Part shown: one piece after another, positions 34,119-43,320 of the stretch
Numbering within the stretch: the first letter of the stretch is position 1
How the letters are laid out: each line of letters opens with the position of its first letter
Assembly: GCF_052072235.1 (NCBI RefSeq)
Contig: NZ_CM125436.1
Coordinates: forward strand, 5,636,001 to 5,700,000
Direction of reading: 5' to 3'
Origin: Brevibacillus_D fluminis_A
GTDB lineage: Bacteria > Bacillota > Bacilli > Brevibacillales > Brevibacillaceae
Length of the DNA: 64,000 nt
Translations under genes and position numbers: made by a program
Notes under the pieces: generated by a model
Seen by the model: only the letters and a program-made list of their open reading frames with translations
The model's database searches: none
Told to the model about the DNA's origin: nothing

Positions 34119-34151
34119 AAAAAATGCCCGAGGATTTTTCCCCGAGCATTT
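34119..34151 (-). terminator. Terminator of speB
   Basis: AATGCTCGGGG pairs with CCTCGGGCATT around AAAAAT and is followed by a T-run on the minus strand, 40 bases after the speB stop. Confidence 0.8.
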
Positions 34152-34190
34152 TCTTATAAAGCACACCGCTGTTCTTTGCGAAAACGGCTA

Positions 34191-35060
34191 TTATTTGACG
34201 AATCCGAGAATCAGTTCGCGCACCATTTTGGATGCAACGATCTGTGTCATTTCACTGTTGTCATAAACCGGAGCGACTTCCACCAGATCGCAGCCAATCA
34301 CATTGGCGCCGTTTTGCGCCATGAAATGGATGGTGTCCAGAAGTTCGCGGGACGTGATCCCGCCCGCTTCCGTCGTTCCCGTGCCAGGCGCGGCGGATGG
34401 ATCAAGCACATCGATGTCGATCGTCAAGTAGATCGGACGGTTGCCGATTGTCGGCAGCACTTGCTTCACCGGCTCCAGCACATCGTATTTGTAGAGGTGC
34501 ATGTTTTCCTTTGCCCACTCGAATTCTTCCTTCATCCCGCTGCGGATACCGAAGGAATAGACGTTTTTGCCGCCGATCAGGTCGCACGCTTTCTTGATCG
34601 GCGTGGAGTGCGAGTACGGATACCCCTCATAGCTGTCGCGCAGGTCGGTATGCGCATCAAAGTGGAAGATCACCAGGTCTTTGTATTTTTCATACACAGC
34701 CTGAATGACCGGCCATGTGACCAGATGCTCCCCGCCCAAGCCGATCGGCATTTTGCCGTCAGCCAGCACTTGGCTTACAAACGAACGGATCGCATCGATG
34801 CTGCCTTCCACGTTACCGAATGGCAATGGAATGTCGCCAGCATCAAAATATTTCACTTCTTCCAGCAGACGATCCAAATACGGGCTGTATTCTTCCAGAC
34901 CGATCGATACCTCGCGAATGCGGGCAGGGCCGAAACGGGAGCCCGGACGAAAGCTGACGGTCCAGTCCATCGGCATGCCGTAGATTACCGCTTGGCTTTC
35001 TTCATAGTTGGCATGACTGCGAATAAATACGTTGCCAGAGTATGCTTCATCAAAGCGCAT
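34191..35060 (-). CDS. speB: Agmatinase
   Basis: Hydrolyses agmatine to putrescine and urea with two manganese ions. The 289-residue protein has the ureohydrolase metal motifs GGEH, DAHTDLRD and DIDVLDPSAAPGTG. It is 14 bases downstream of speE, so putrescine made here feeds the neighbouring spermidine synthase; the pair is also adjacent in B. subtilis. Confidence 0.96.
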   Translation of the reverse strand: MRFDEAYSGNVFIRSHANYEESQAVIYGMPMDWTVSFRPGSRFGPARIREVSIGLEEYSPYLDRLLEEVKYFDAGDIPLPFGNVEGSIDAIRSFVSQVLADGKMPIGLGGEHLVTWPVIQAVYEKYKDLVIFHFDAHTDLRDSYEGYPYSHSTPIKKACDLIGGKNVYSFGIRSGMKEEFEWAKENMHLYKYDVLEPVKQVLPTIGNRPIYLTIDIDVLDPSAAPGTGTTEAGGITSRELLDTIHFMAQNGANVIGCDLVEVAPVYDNSEMTQIVASKMVRELILGFVK

Positions 35061-35074
35061 GGAATGGTTTCCTC

Positions 35075-35914
35075 CTATTCGCGAGTCAGATCAGCTACGA
35101 ATTTCGGCAGCTTGAAGACGGAGTGATGGATGTCAGCCGAGTAGTATTTCGTATCGAGGTCTTTGATTTTGCTTGCATCCACTTCCAATGGATCATGCTT
35201 TTTGGAAGCGATGGTGAAGCTCCACAGACCGGATGGGTAAGTTGGAATGCTCACAGTGTACAGACGGGTGATTGGAAAGATCGATTTCAGATCTTTGAAC
35301 ACGCGGCTGATCAGTTCTTTGTGGAACCAAGGAGATTCGGTTTGCGCAACCAGGATGCCATCAGGTTTCAGCGCGTCGTAAATGCCTTGATAGAAACCTT
35401 TTTCAAACAAGCCGACTGCCGGTCCAACCGGGTCTGTGGAGTCAACCATGATCACGTCGTATTCGCCTTTGTGATCGTGGATATGCTTGATGCCGTCAAT
35501 GACTTGCACATCAACGCGCGGATTGCCAGTCAGTTCGCAAGCGATTTGCGGGAAGTAGGTTTTGCTGTGCTCGATAACGCCGCCGTCGATTTCAGCCAAA
35601 ACGGCTTTTTCGACAGAAGCATGCTTCACGATCTCACGAATCGCTCCGCCGTCGCCGCCTCCTACGACCAAAACTTTTTTCGGGTTTGGATGGGTGTTGA
35701 GCGCTACGTGCGTGATCATTTCATGGTACACGAACTCATCCAGATCGGTCGTCATAACACAGCCGTCGAGCACCAGCATGCGTCCGAACTGGTTTGTTTG
35801 AATAATATCAAGTTGCTGAAATTCAGTTTGCTCACTATATAGGGTCTCGCTGATCTTGGCCGTAATGCCAAAGTCCTCTGTTTGTTTTTCGGTATACCAC
35901 AATTCCATTTTCAT
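35075..35914 (-). CDS. speE: Spermidine synthase
   Basis: Transfers aminopropyl from decarboxylated SAM to putrescine. The 279-residue protein starts MKMELWYTEKQTEDFGITAK, has the gate/binding segment VLVVGGGDGGAIREI, DGIKHIHDH and the catalytic DSTDPVGPA. The ATG at 35914 is preferred over 35950; AAAGGAGG is 11 bases upstream. Transcribed from a promoter at 36008-36035, divergent from pbpG. Confidence 0.96.
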   Translation of the reverse strand: MKMELWYTEKQTEDFGITAKISETLYSEQTEFQQLDIIQTNQFGRMLVLDGCVMTTDLDEFVYHEMITHVALNTHPNPKKVLVVGGGDGGAIREIVKHASVEKAVLAEIDGGVIEHSKTYFPQIACELTGNPRVDVQVIDGIKHIHDHKGEYDVIMVDSTDPVGPAVGLFEKGFYQGIYDALKPDGILVAQTESPWFHKELISRVFKDLKSIFPITRLYTVSIPTYPSGLWSFTIASKKHDPLEVDASKIKDLDTKYYSADIHHSVFKLPKFVADLTRE

Positions 35915-36007
35915 ACAACACCAAACCTCCTTTAGATAAAAACCAAACATTCTTTGATGGTTTTGCCCGGAACTTTAGGGTTTTTGGGTTTCTTCACATC
36001 AAATTGA

Positions 36008-36035
36008 ATTATAGTGGCTACCATCCAAATTGCAA
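36008..36035 (-). promoter_or_regulatory. Sigma-A-type promoter of speE-speB
   Basis: Minus strand TTGCAA (36035-36030), 16 bases, perfect TATAAT (36013-36008), giving a leader of about 90 bases. Confidence 0.6.
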
Positions 36036-36164
36036 GTAAATTTTCTGCTTGCAGAAACGGCGGAGCCATGCGTCTCCCAAGCCTGTCAGAAGTGATCGGA
36101 CAAGTATAACAATTGCTAGTTTTACCCATACTGCTATGTAAAAGGTTTTCGGCTTAGTATGTCC

Positions 36165-36189
36165 GTTATGCGTGTTGCTCACGCATAAC
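36165..36189. repeat. Perfect 10-bp hairpin in the pbpG leader
   Basis: GTTATGCGTG and CACGCATAAC flank a 5-base loop, 43 bases upstream of the pbpG ATG. Neither strand has a T-run after the stem, so it is not a terminator; it may be an operator or mRNA structure. Confidence 0.55.
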
Positions 36190-36231
36190 AAAAAAATGAT
36201 CCCATCCACATCGAGAGGGGGAAAACGACCT

Positions 36232-38280
36232 ATGGAGGTTATTCGCGAGTCCTCGTTGCTCCGCATGCTCCGCCGAGTGAAACGGCTGATCAAGCTGGGG
36301 ATTTTTCTGGTTTTGTGCGCCTCTTTTGTCTTATTGCTGTTTATTCTCTATCTTCGCTCACAACCGCTACCTGCGGCCACAATCAACCAAACGACAACCA
36401 TTTACGCCCAAGGTGGCGAAGTGCTCGATACGCTTCACCAAGGAGAAAACCGGGTGGTCGTGCCTTTGTCCAAAATCGCCCCATCCCTGGTGCAAGCCAC
36501 GATCGCCATCGAGGACAAAGGCTTTTACGAACATTACGGCTTCGACCTTAAACGTCTGGCAAAAGTCGTCTACATCAACGTTACCAGCATGGACAAAGTG
36601 CAGGGAGCGAGCACGATCACGCAGCAGCTTGCCCGCAATCTGTATTTGACCATGGATAAAACGTGGGAACGGAAAATCAAGGAAGCGATCCTCGCGGTAC
36701 AGCTGGAACTGAACTACAGCAAGGAAGAAATTCTTGAGATGTACATGAACCAGATTTATTACGGAGAATCGGCATACGGAGCGCAAGCCGCTGCCCAAAC
36801 GTATTTTGGCAAAGATGCCGACAAGCTGACGCTGGCAGAAAGCGCTGCGATGGCGGGCTTCCCAAAAGGTCCGTCGATTTATAATCCATACAAACATATG
36901 GACAAGGTCAAATCTCGGCAAAAGCTGATCCTGCAAGCCATGCAGGCAGATGGCGTCATCACCGCCGAACAGGCGGAAGCCGCTTACCATGAGAATCTGG
37001 TGTTCCGCGACAAAAGCGCCCAACGCCAGGTCCTGAGTGCACCTTATTTCCGCGACTACATCGCCGAGTTGGTGAAAAGCAAATACGGGATTGATGAAGA
37101 TCAATTTTTACATGGCGGCTTGAAAATTTACACGACCCTTGATTACAACATGCAGAAAAAAGCGGAGGAATCGTTCGCCAAGCATTTGCCGAAAGAAAAT
37201 GCCGACCTGCAAGCAGCCTTGCTTTCCGTAGAACCTTCTACCGGTAAAATCAAGGCGTATGTCGGCGGGCGGGACTATGCAAAAAGCCAGTATGACAGGG
37301 TGTTCAGCCTGCGCCAGCCCGGCTCTTCGTTCAAACCGATTTTGTATTTGGCCGCTTTGCAAAACGGGTTCACACCGCTGACCTTGATGAAAAGCGAGCC
37401 GACCGTATTCAAGTACGACAACGGCAAAGAATACATTCCGAGCAATTTTGGCGATCACTATGCCAATGCTTTCATTCCCATGCAGCAAGCAATCGCAACG
37501 TCAGACAATATTTATGCAGTGAAAACCATTGAGCAGATCACCCCGCAAAAAGTCGTCGACGAGGCGCGCCTGTTGGGAATTACAAGCCCATTGCAAGCTG
37601 TTCCTTCACTAGCTTTGGGCACATCGCCCGTCTCACCATTTGAGATGACAGCTGCCTATACCGTGCTGGCGAATAACGGCGAAAAGATTCCGTTGACGGC
37701 CATCACGAAAATTGAAGACAACCAAGGAACGGTGCTGGTCGAAGAGACTGCGGCCAAGACCCCGGTCGTCGATCCCGCTTCCACCTTTATTTTGACGCAC
37801 ATGATGCAGAGTGTATTCGAACCGCAAGGCACTGCTTATCGTGTCGCCAACATGTTAAACCGTCCGGTTGCCGGGAAAACCGGTTCAACGGATTATGATT
37901 CCTGGCTTGTCGGCTTTTCGCCGCAGCTGGTCACAACGGTCTGGGTCGGGTACGATGAAGGGAAAAAAATCGATCCGATCAAGGATGCGCGCGTAGCCGC
38001 TCCGATCTGGGCGGATTACATGGAGAGCGCCTTAAAAGAGCAGCCGCCTGCCCTTTTCGATATACCCGCCGGGGTCACTTCGGTTTACGTGGACATGGAA
38101 ACAGGCAAACTGGCTACCGAGCATTGCCCGACACCAAAGCTGGTATACTTTGCGCTCGGATCAGAACCGCAAGAGTATTGCACAGACCATTTGCCCAACC
38201 CGAACGAAAAGCCGAAGCCGATCACACCCCCGGAAGGAACATCGGTATGGCAGCGCGTCAGAGGTTTATGGAACCCCTAG
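36232..38280 (+). CDS. pbpG: Class A penicillin-binding protein (PBP2d/PbpG type)
   Basis: Bifunctional peptidoglycan synthase, membrane-anchored by one N-terminal helix (LIKLGIFLVLCASFVLLLFI). The glycosyltransferase domain has IEDKGFYEHYGFD and QGASTITQQLARN with IYYGESAYGAQ; the transpeptidase domain has SxxK in PGSSFKPI, SDN in ATSDNIY and KTG in GKTGSTD. Length is 682 aa. The ATG at 36232 has GAGGGGG ten bases upstream; an in-frame ATG at 36172 lies inside a hairpin. Placement beside speE matches B. subtilis pbpG, a sporulation gene; no clear sigma-F promoter was found here. Confidence 0.93.
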   Translation: MEVIRESSLLRMLRRVKRLIKLGIFLVLCASFVLLLFILYLRSQPLPAATINQTTTIYAQGGEVLDTLHQGENRVVVPLSKIAPSLVQATIAIEDKGFYEHYGFDLKRLAKVVYINVTSMDKVQGASTITQQLARNLYLTMDKTWERKIKEAILAVQLELNYSKEEILEMYMNQIYYGESAYGAQAAAQTYFGKDADKLTLAESAAMAGFPKGPSIYNPYKHMDKVKSRQKLILQAMQADGVITAEQAEAAYHENLVFRDKSAQRQVLSAPYFRDYIAELVKSKYGIDEDQFLHGGLKIYTTLDYNMQKKAEESFAKHLPKENADLQAALLSVEPSTGKIKAYVGGRDYAKSQYDRVFSLRQPGSSFKPILYLAALQNGFTPLTLMKSEPTVFKYDNGKEYIPSNFGDHYANAFIPMQQAIATSDNIYAVKTIEQITPQKVVDEARLLGITSPLQAVPSLALGTSPVSPFEMTAAYTVLANNGEKIPLTAITKIEDNQGTVLVEETAAKTPVVDPASTFILTHMMQSVFEPQGTAYRVANMLNRPVAGKTGSTDYDSWLVGFSPQLVTTVWVGYDEGKKIDPIKDARVAAPIWADYMESALKEQPPALFDIPAGVTSVYVDMETGKLATEHCPTPKLVYFALGSEPQEYCTDHLPNPNEKPKPITPPEGTSVWQRVRGLWNP

Positions 38281-38318
38281 TCATTGATGGATAAGCATTG
38301 AACAACGCCATTGATTGT

Positions 38319-38357
38319 GAAAACCGTCAGCAGATCGAGCTGACGGTTTTGTTTTTT
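38319..38357 (+). terminator. Terminator of pbpG
   Basis: AAAACCGTCAGC pairs with GCTGACGGTTTT around a seven-base loop and is followed by GTTTTTTT. Confidence 0.9.
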
Positions 38358-38414
38358 TGCGGTAATATGGCTTGGCTTGAACCGCGATGACGCGCGTCTC
38401 GCAGCTATGTTGTT

Positions 38415-38714
38415 TCACGCTTGTCCGCTTTGGCCTTTTTCGCTCCCCGTGTCTCCGCCGACTACACCGTTGCCATCCATGAAGACATGGTCGTTAAGAA
38501 CTGTAATCAGGCCGGCCTGATCCAACTGCTCGAGAACCTCAAACAGGCTTTCCCGCTTTCCAGCCGGCAGCTTCCGTACGTAGTTGTTGATTTCTTGCGC
38601 AGACGCATTATTGCGGAAATGGACGCCGCCATGTCTCGCAAAGTTATCGTTTGCAGCGTTTCCTGCCGACTGGGTAGACTGCTCCTGATCCGGAATTTGG
38701 TTATACGTTTCCAA
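38415..38714 (-). CDS. Hypothetical 99-residue protein
   Basis: No family recognised. Starting at the TTG at 38714 (AAGGAG nine bases upstream), the product is METYNQIPDQEQSTQSAGNA followed by a hydrophilic region, HGGVHFRNNASAQEINNYVR, a predicted helical stretch and a glycine-rich end. The same ribosome binding site would also serve an ATG in another frame (38719), which gives a basic, unlikely peptide. No signal peptide or membrane segment. Convergent with pbpG. Confidence 0.5.
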   Translation of the reverse strand: METYNQIPDQEQSTQSAGNAANDNFARHGGVHFRNNASAQEINNYVRKLPAGKRESLFEVLEQLDQAGLITVLNDHVFMDGNGVVGGDTGSEKGQSGQA

Positions 38715-38857
38715 GGCATGACACTCCTTTTTTATAGGCATCATTCGCTCATACAGAAGTAGTGTGCCGTAATCTCCGCTTACTCATTACGGGAAAGTCT
38801 TTTTCCAGCAGAAACCGCTTTCAACCCAAATATAAAGCGCTTACTTTTTCAGCCATA

Positions 38858-38900
38858 ATAAAGACAAACAGGGAAAGATGACGGTTTCTTTCCCTGTTTG
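38858..38900 (-). terminator. Terminator downstream of ywhD
   Basis: A perfect 13-bp stem, CAAACAGGGAAAG with CTTTCCCTGTTTG, loop of 10, followed by TCTTTATT on the minus strand. The tail is modest, but the stem is strong. Confidence 0.7.
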
Positions 38901-39034
38901 CTGACCTAGTATAACATGTATGCAGTTGTAAACATAAGTTTACCTGAGTTGGAAGCCTCGTACAATTGATTTCACCGTTTGTTCACATACCGTTCAATTT
39001 TATTGTACGAATCGGCTTGATTCTTGACTTTTTG

Positions 39035-39544
39035 TTAAGCGAGAGCTTCCTTCAATTCGTCAGAAGAATTTTGCCACATCGTCTCATTATTATCGATCAA
39101 AAGTTTCTTCAGCGCTTTCTTGCTGGTCTCATCGAGTTCGCTCAGCATGATGCGGCGCTTCATCGAGTAATCCATGCGATTGACATGGTCGGCGAGAATT
39201 TTGTAGCCGCGGCGTGCTTCCCGATCGATTTCCATGTAACAAGCAGTCGCGCCTGCGTAATACGGCCCTGCTTCATTGCGGTCAACTGTCACCCAAATAA
39301 GCCAGTACGGCTTGCCGTTTGGCACTTCTTCTTTATTCGTTGTCCATTTGATTCCTTTTTCTACGACGCTTTTTGCATGCAGCGCCCCCATGTCGATATA
39401 AGCTTCCTCGCCGTCAATGATTACCGACGACACGGCATTCAAATCCAGCACTCCCTGCCCGAATCCACCGTGGACATCCGTTTTTCCGCTGAGGATCGTA
39501 AAGCCTGAGTTCTTTTTGTTATCGAACAGATCCACTTTTTTCAC
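39035..39544 (-). CDS. ywhD: YwhD family protein
   Basis: A 169-residue soluble protein of a Bacillales family with unknown function. Characteristic stretches are NSGFTILSGKTDVHGGFGQG, SSVIIDGEEAYIDMGALHAK, and the C-terminal MKRRIMLSELDETSKKAL. The GTG at 39544 fits the family N-terminus; the frame also opens at an ATG at 39592 near the promoter, which would add 16 untypical residues. In B. subtilis ywhD is likewise next to pbpG and speE. Confidence 0.82.
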   Translation of the reverse strand: MKKVDLFDNKKNSGFTILSGKTDVHGGFGQGVLDLNAVSSVIIDGEEAYIDMGALHAKSVVEKGIKWTTNKEEVPNGKPYWLIWVTVDRNEAGPYYAGATACYMEIDREARRGYKILADHVNRMDYSMKRRIMLSELDETSKKALKKLLIDNNETMWQNSSDELKEALA

Positions 39545-39599
39545 ACACCCCTCTATCCTTATCGGTATCCCGTATTGTACCGGATCTTTCATTACTTCT

Positions 39600-39629
39600 A
39601 TTGTACCGTGAAGAACAGAGGATGTGCAA
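39600..39629 (-). promoter_or_regulatory. Sigma-A-type promoter of ywhD
   Basis: Minus strand TTGCAC (39629-39624), 18 bases, TACAAT (39605-39600). Confidence 0.5.
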
Positions 39630-39714
39630 TTTTTAGGTAGAACAGACAGGTTTGAAGGCGATAGCAGTTGGGGGTGGGTGGATTAAGGCTGTCGCCCTCG
39701 GGGTGTCAGCCTGT

Positions 39715-40017
39715 TTACGCGGATACCTTTGTTGCAACGATGTACATGCTCACCACCACGATTGTCGCCAGCGTGTAGACGAATCCCTTCAGCCTGCTGT
39801 CCTTTCTGCAGAGGAGAAACCAACCGAGAAAGTAACAGGAAAACGCATAGTCGGCGTAGAGAATATGGGTCACCAACGTCGCGATCACATCTTCTCTTGT
39901 CTCAAATCCGAACTGCAATGGGATGATCTGATACACGCCGATAAACCAATACCCAACCAAGGAAAGAAACAGATACCCGACAACGGTCAGTGCGATGCGT
40001 TTTGATGACCGATTCAT
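39715..40017 (-). CDS. Small membrane protein, three hydrophobic segments
   Basis: A 100-residue protein of unknown function, starting MNRSSKRIALTVVGYLFLSL, with hydrophobic segments at about residues 8-28, 48-70 and 78-98. The ATG at 40017 has GGGGGGA seven bases upstream. It is the last of a run of same-strand genes beginning with the SLH proteins at 49541, 78 bases after a similarly built small membrane protein; the two may be distant paralogs. A weak hairpin (AGGCTG/CAGCCT, 39687-39713) follows. Confidence 0.6.
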   Translation of the reverse strand: MNRSSKRIALTVVGYLFLSLVGYWFIGVYQIIPLQFGFETREDVIATLVTHILYADYAFSCYFLGWFLLCRKDSRLKGFVYTLATIVVVSMYIVATKVSA

Positions 40018-40095
40018 ACTTCCCCCCACATTTGCTGCATCGAGAAACAAAGGTGGCTCGCAGCAGCAGTTTTCATTCTGTTCGTTTCTTACAAT

Positions 40096-40371
40096 CTACA
40101 TGAGGTGGGTAATGACCATGATGAACGCCACACCCCCAACCATAAATAGCGAGAATGTGAAGGCGTCCTTTCTTGCTTTTGCTCCCGCCATTCGAAATAA
40201 CAGGTAATTCGCGCCGATCGCCGTGATCGCATAGAAAAAGAAGGCAGCAAAAACCGGCAATGGATCAATAGACGACTTTCCCGTGATCGTGATAGATGTG
40301 ACCGCCCAAAGAATGAATCCATTAAACAAAAGGGCTAAATTCATAACCAAAATACCCAATCTTTTCGTCAT
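40096..40371 (-). CDS. Small membrane protein, three hydrophobic segments
   Basis: A 91-residue protein starting MTKRLGILVMNLALLFNGFI with hydrophobic segments at about 5-28, 38-60 and 70-90. GAGAGGGGAG precedes the ATG. It is 22 bases downstream of the lipase stop, so probably cotranscribed with it. No family recognised; the layout is like that of the next gene. Confidence 0.6.
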   Translation of the reverse strand: MTKRLGILVMNLALLFNGFILWAVTSITITGKSSIDPLPVFAAFFFYAITAIGANYLLFRMAGAKARKDAFTFSLFMVGGVAFIMVITHLM

Positions 40372-40393
40372 TGCTCCCCTCTCCCTTTACCCT

Positions 40394-43252
40394 TCAGTTG
40401 AATTGAAGCGGCATTACTTTCAGTGCCTTTCCGTCCGCCTTTACATTTCGCTGGCTTCGATTATGTTCAATCGTTATCTTTTGTGGTGCCTTCATTCCTG
40501 CCTGTTTCAGAAGCAATTGATTGGCGGTTCGGCCATCTTTACTGTCATAGGAAGAAATAGACAACCCGTTCGTTCTGCCGTCATCCACGATGATTTCAAG
40601 CTCAGCTTTTGTCTCGACGATAATTTGGAGGTTATAACGGTCTCCACTACCCACCGCATCTTCAAGCAGATAATTTTTCGTAGACTGCTCGCGGTCCAAA
40701 TCACCTTCTGCAGTAAACCGAACCAGTTCTATCTGATCATTTTCCTTATTTCGAATCTGAAGCTGCAAGTCGCGGAAATCGCTCTTATCGCCTGTGAATG
40801 AATACGCAGTTAGCGACTGTTGCTTTACATTGTGCGGCGTTTTTTGGATTCCTGCGACCGTTTCTTCATTTCCTTGCAAAAGACTCATCACCTGTTTCCG
40901 GACAGGCGTTTCTTTCAGCAATTCCATGTGCCCATCTGTTTTTGTATAGTAAATGTTCGCTTTCGCACTTCCCGGATTATTGGCGCTGAAAAGCGGAACT
41001 GTACCATCACCGAGGCCAAAAATGTACTCGATATAGAGACTTGGATTTTGATTGATTGGCAGCTCCCCCCATCGGGTTACTCCGATAATCGTATTTTGCG
41101 AGTCACCGACAATATGTGCTTGCTTCACATTGGGATATTTTTTGTCCCATACCGCTCTACGGCTCTGCGCCAAAGCCGTTAGCGGTTTGTTGGGATACTC
41201 TTTTTTCAATTCGGAAAGAGGCAATGGGTTGAATTTTTGAAACCGATCGATATACCCGTAGACAGTGCGGTTGAATTGGGCGAGCATTTGCCTTTCATAT
41301 TCATCTCCAGGGGCCAATTGATATACCGCAGGTGCATTTTCGGCAATTTTAAATCCTGTGAGCGGCATGAGGAGCAGAATTCCGAAGTTGTATCCTTGAA
41401 GCAAAGCTTTGGAAGCAGCAGCAGCGCCAAGGTAAGGTGTACCAATCGTTATGACATTGTGAATTTGTGCCGCACGCTTTGAATCAGCCAACAGATAGTC
41501 CTTAACCAAAATTCCCCCCATGCTGTGGGCGACCAATTGAACCTTTTCGGCGCCTGATGCAGCCAGGGCTTCCTTGATTTTGCTTTGGAAAAGGGGTTGC
41601 TGCTCTCGGATATCAAGCCGCCAGTCATACGGGAAACCAAAGAGCGTTTTTCCTTTTTCATAGCCTGCATCCTGCAGATCATTTATCAGATCATGATATT
41701 GCATGCCCATCTTCGACATGACCGTGAGATTCTCGATTCCAGCCAGCCCGTACTCCCCCGTAACAGGGGTGATGGTTACGCCATTTTTGGATATAACCTT
41801 ATTGCTTCCGGGTGAGACAGGAGTCAAGGCGAGGTTGTGCTCAATGATCTGGTTGCTCGCAACGTCCACTTCGTTAATCCACGTCACCTTCCCGTTATCC
41901 ACCGCCAACTGTGAGCCACCGATTCCGGGGATCAGAATAACGGGGATGGTTTTGGCACCTACAGACAGCTTGTATGGCTTGCTTGAAGGTTTTGACTTTT
42001 GCGAGGCAGCCACCTTTATGTAGTAATCACCGGGATTTCCGCTGTATGAGATGGCTTCGTTTTTATTTTTGGGATTTTCCGACCGACCTACCTGTTTTTT
42101 TGTCGAATCAAGTAAAAACAAATCCAAATCCATTTCCTCGGAAATATCGCTTAATTCGAGATAAATCGTGGAAGGCATGTTCAACGATAGTTTATAGTAA
42201 TCAACATCCTTTAACGTATGGATGGTGGCAGGCACGGTTTGGTCAGATTGAATCAATGTTGCCTGTTTTGCATCGTCGTTTGGTTCATGCTCATCCGGTT
42301 TGTTTTCAACGCCTTCTGCTGCAAAGTCGATTTTCAATCGATAATAGACGTACTTGTCAAAAGAGTCGTCCTCACCTTTTATCAAAAGATAAAAGAACTG
42401 GTTTTTCTCTCCTGAAAGCCCATCAATCCACTCATCCATGCTTGCCTTGTTTTCCGAGCGCTTCATTTCATTCCCACCGGAATCGTAAACATAGACATTG
42501 TAGTTTTGGTTGGCAGGCATCTCGCCAAGCCAAACGGTGAACTTCCCGCTCTCAGGGAGCTTTACCTTCCAATAGTCTATGTCTCCCGCTTTGCCGATCC
42601 TCCCATAACCATTGTGGTTCGCCGTAATCCAATCCGCTTTGCTCATGGTGTCGTTCGATTCAATTTCATAACGGTCCTGATTGGATGCCTTCCCTGGCAT
42701 ACGCTCGTTTTTCTGCTTACTTTTTTTCCAGTCTTTCTCGTACCGCTCAGCCTGCTTTTTAATCGTGGCTTGTGGTATCGCAGCTGCACTCGTGAGCAAC
42801 TCCAGTTCAAGTGGTTCGGCCGGCTCAGCCTGATCACTCCAATTCGCTTGTTCGACTTGAAGGACTGAGGAATTTCCTACTGACGATAATTCATGGTCTG
42901 CGATTCGGAGTAACGAACTGGCGACCATCTCCTGCTTCTCATAAGCTTTTATTGAAAAGAGGAGCTGACCGAAACGCTCTTGCGTATCGACCAAAACAGC
43001 TATGCGGTCGGTATCCTCAAAACTGATCTCCTCTGTCTCCTCACCCGTTGAGACTGCAAGCGCGATGCGTGGGTATTCGCGGTCAAGCTCGACCTGGACA
43101 TGAAGCTGCCCATTCTCCATCCAAGCTGCCTTCTCTTTGATAAACAGCTCTTCTTCTTGTAACGCTTTCGCAAAAGCTGCAGCTGCGACAGGTTGGATGG
43201 CGACGAGCACGAGAGTAAGCATCCATATCATCGATTTCAACAGTTTCGCCAT
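40394..43252 (-). CDS. Secreted PPC-domain lipase (LCAT-like alpha/beta hydrolase)
   Basis: A 952-residue exported protein. A signal peptide (MAKLLKSMIWMLTLVLVAIQ) is followed by an unassigned region, two PPC-type beta domains (about 195-310 and 318-432, each with an ESND/EPND start and GDIDYWKV or DVDYYKL), then an alpha/beta hydrolase of the lecithin:cholesterol acyltransferase group: IPGIGGSQL, FGFPYDWRLD, nucleophile S577 in AHSMGG, and candidate triad members D749 (GLGDGTVP) and H775 (DGHMEL). The last ~150 residues are not assigned. It probably acts on lipids or esters outside the cell. It follows the giant surface protein by 68 bases with no clear terminator between them. Confidence 0.85.
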   Translation of the reverse strand: MAKLLKSMIWMLTLVLVAIQPVAAAAFAKALQEEELFIKEKAAWMENGQLHVQVELDREYPRIALAVSTGEETEEISFEDTDRIAVLVDTQERFGQLLFSIKAYEKQEMVASSLLRIADHELSSVGNSSVLQVEQANWSDQAEPAEPLELELLTSAAAIPQATIKKQAERYEKDWKKSKQKNERMPGKASNQDRYEIESNDTMSKADWITANHNGYGRIGKAGDIDYWKVKLPESGKFTVWLGEMPANQNYNVYVYDSGGNEMKRSENKASMDEWIDGLSGEKNQFFYLLIKGEDDSFDKYVYYRLKIDFAAEGVENKPDEHEPNDDAKQATLIQSDQTVPATIHTLKDVDYYKLSLNMPSTIYLELSDISEEMDLDLFLLDSTKKQVGRSENPKNKNEAISYSGNPGDYYIKVAASQKSKPSSKPYKLSVGAKTIPVILIPGIGGSQLAVDNGKVTWINEVDVASNQIIEHNLALTPVSPGSNKVISKNGVTITPVTGEYGLAGIENLTVMSKMGMQYHDLINDLQDAGYEKGKTLFGFPYDWRLDIREQQPLFQSKIKEALAASGAEKVQLVAHSMGGILVKDYLLADSKRAAQIHNVITIGTPYLGAAAASKALLQGYNFGILLLMPLTGFKIAENAPAVYQLAPGDEYERQMLAQFNRTVYGYIDRFQKFNPLPLSELKKEYPNKPLTALAQSRRAVWDKKYPNVKQAHIVGDSQNTIIGVTRWGELPINQNPSLYIEYIFGLGDGTVPLFSANNPGSAKANIYYTKTDGHMELLKETPVRKQVMSLLQGNEETVAGIQKTPHNVKQQSLTAYSFTGDKSDFRDLQLQIRNKENDQIELVRFTAEGDLDREQSTKNYLLEDAVGSGDRYNLQIIVETKAELEIIVDDGRTNGLSISSYDSKDGRTANQLLLKQAGMKAPQKITIEHNRSQRNVKADGKALKVMPLQFN

Positions 43253-43320
43253 GAAAAGACCCCCTCCTCCTTGTTTCTACCTTTAACGGTATAAAAAGAC
43301 AGAGGAGGTCGCAAAAATAT

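Noticed and set aside
36080..36231. Sigma-F promoter for pbpG
   Set aside because: GTATA occurs near 36115, but no matching -10 was found at the proper distance.
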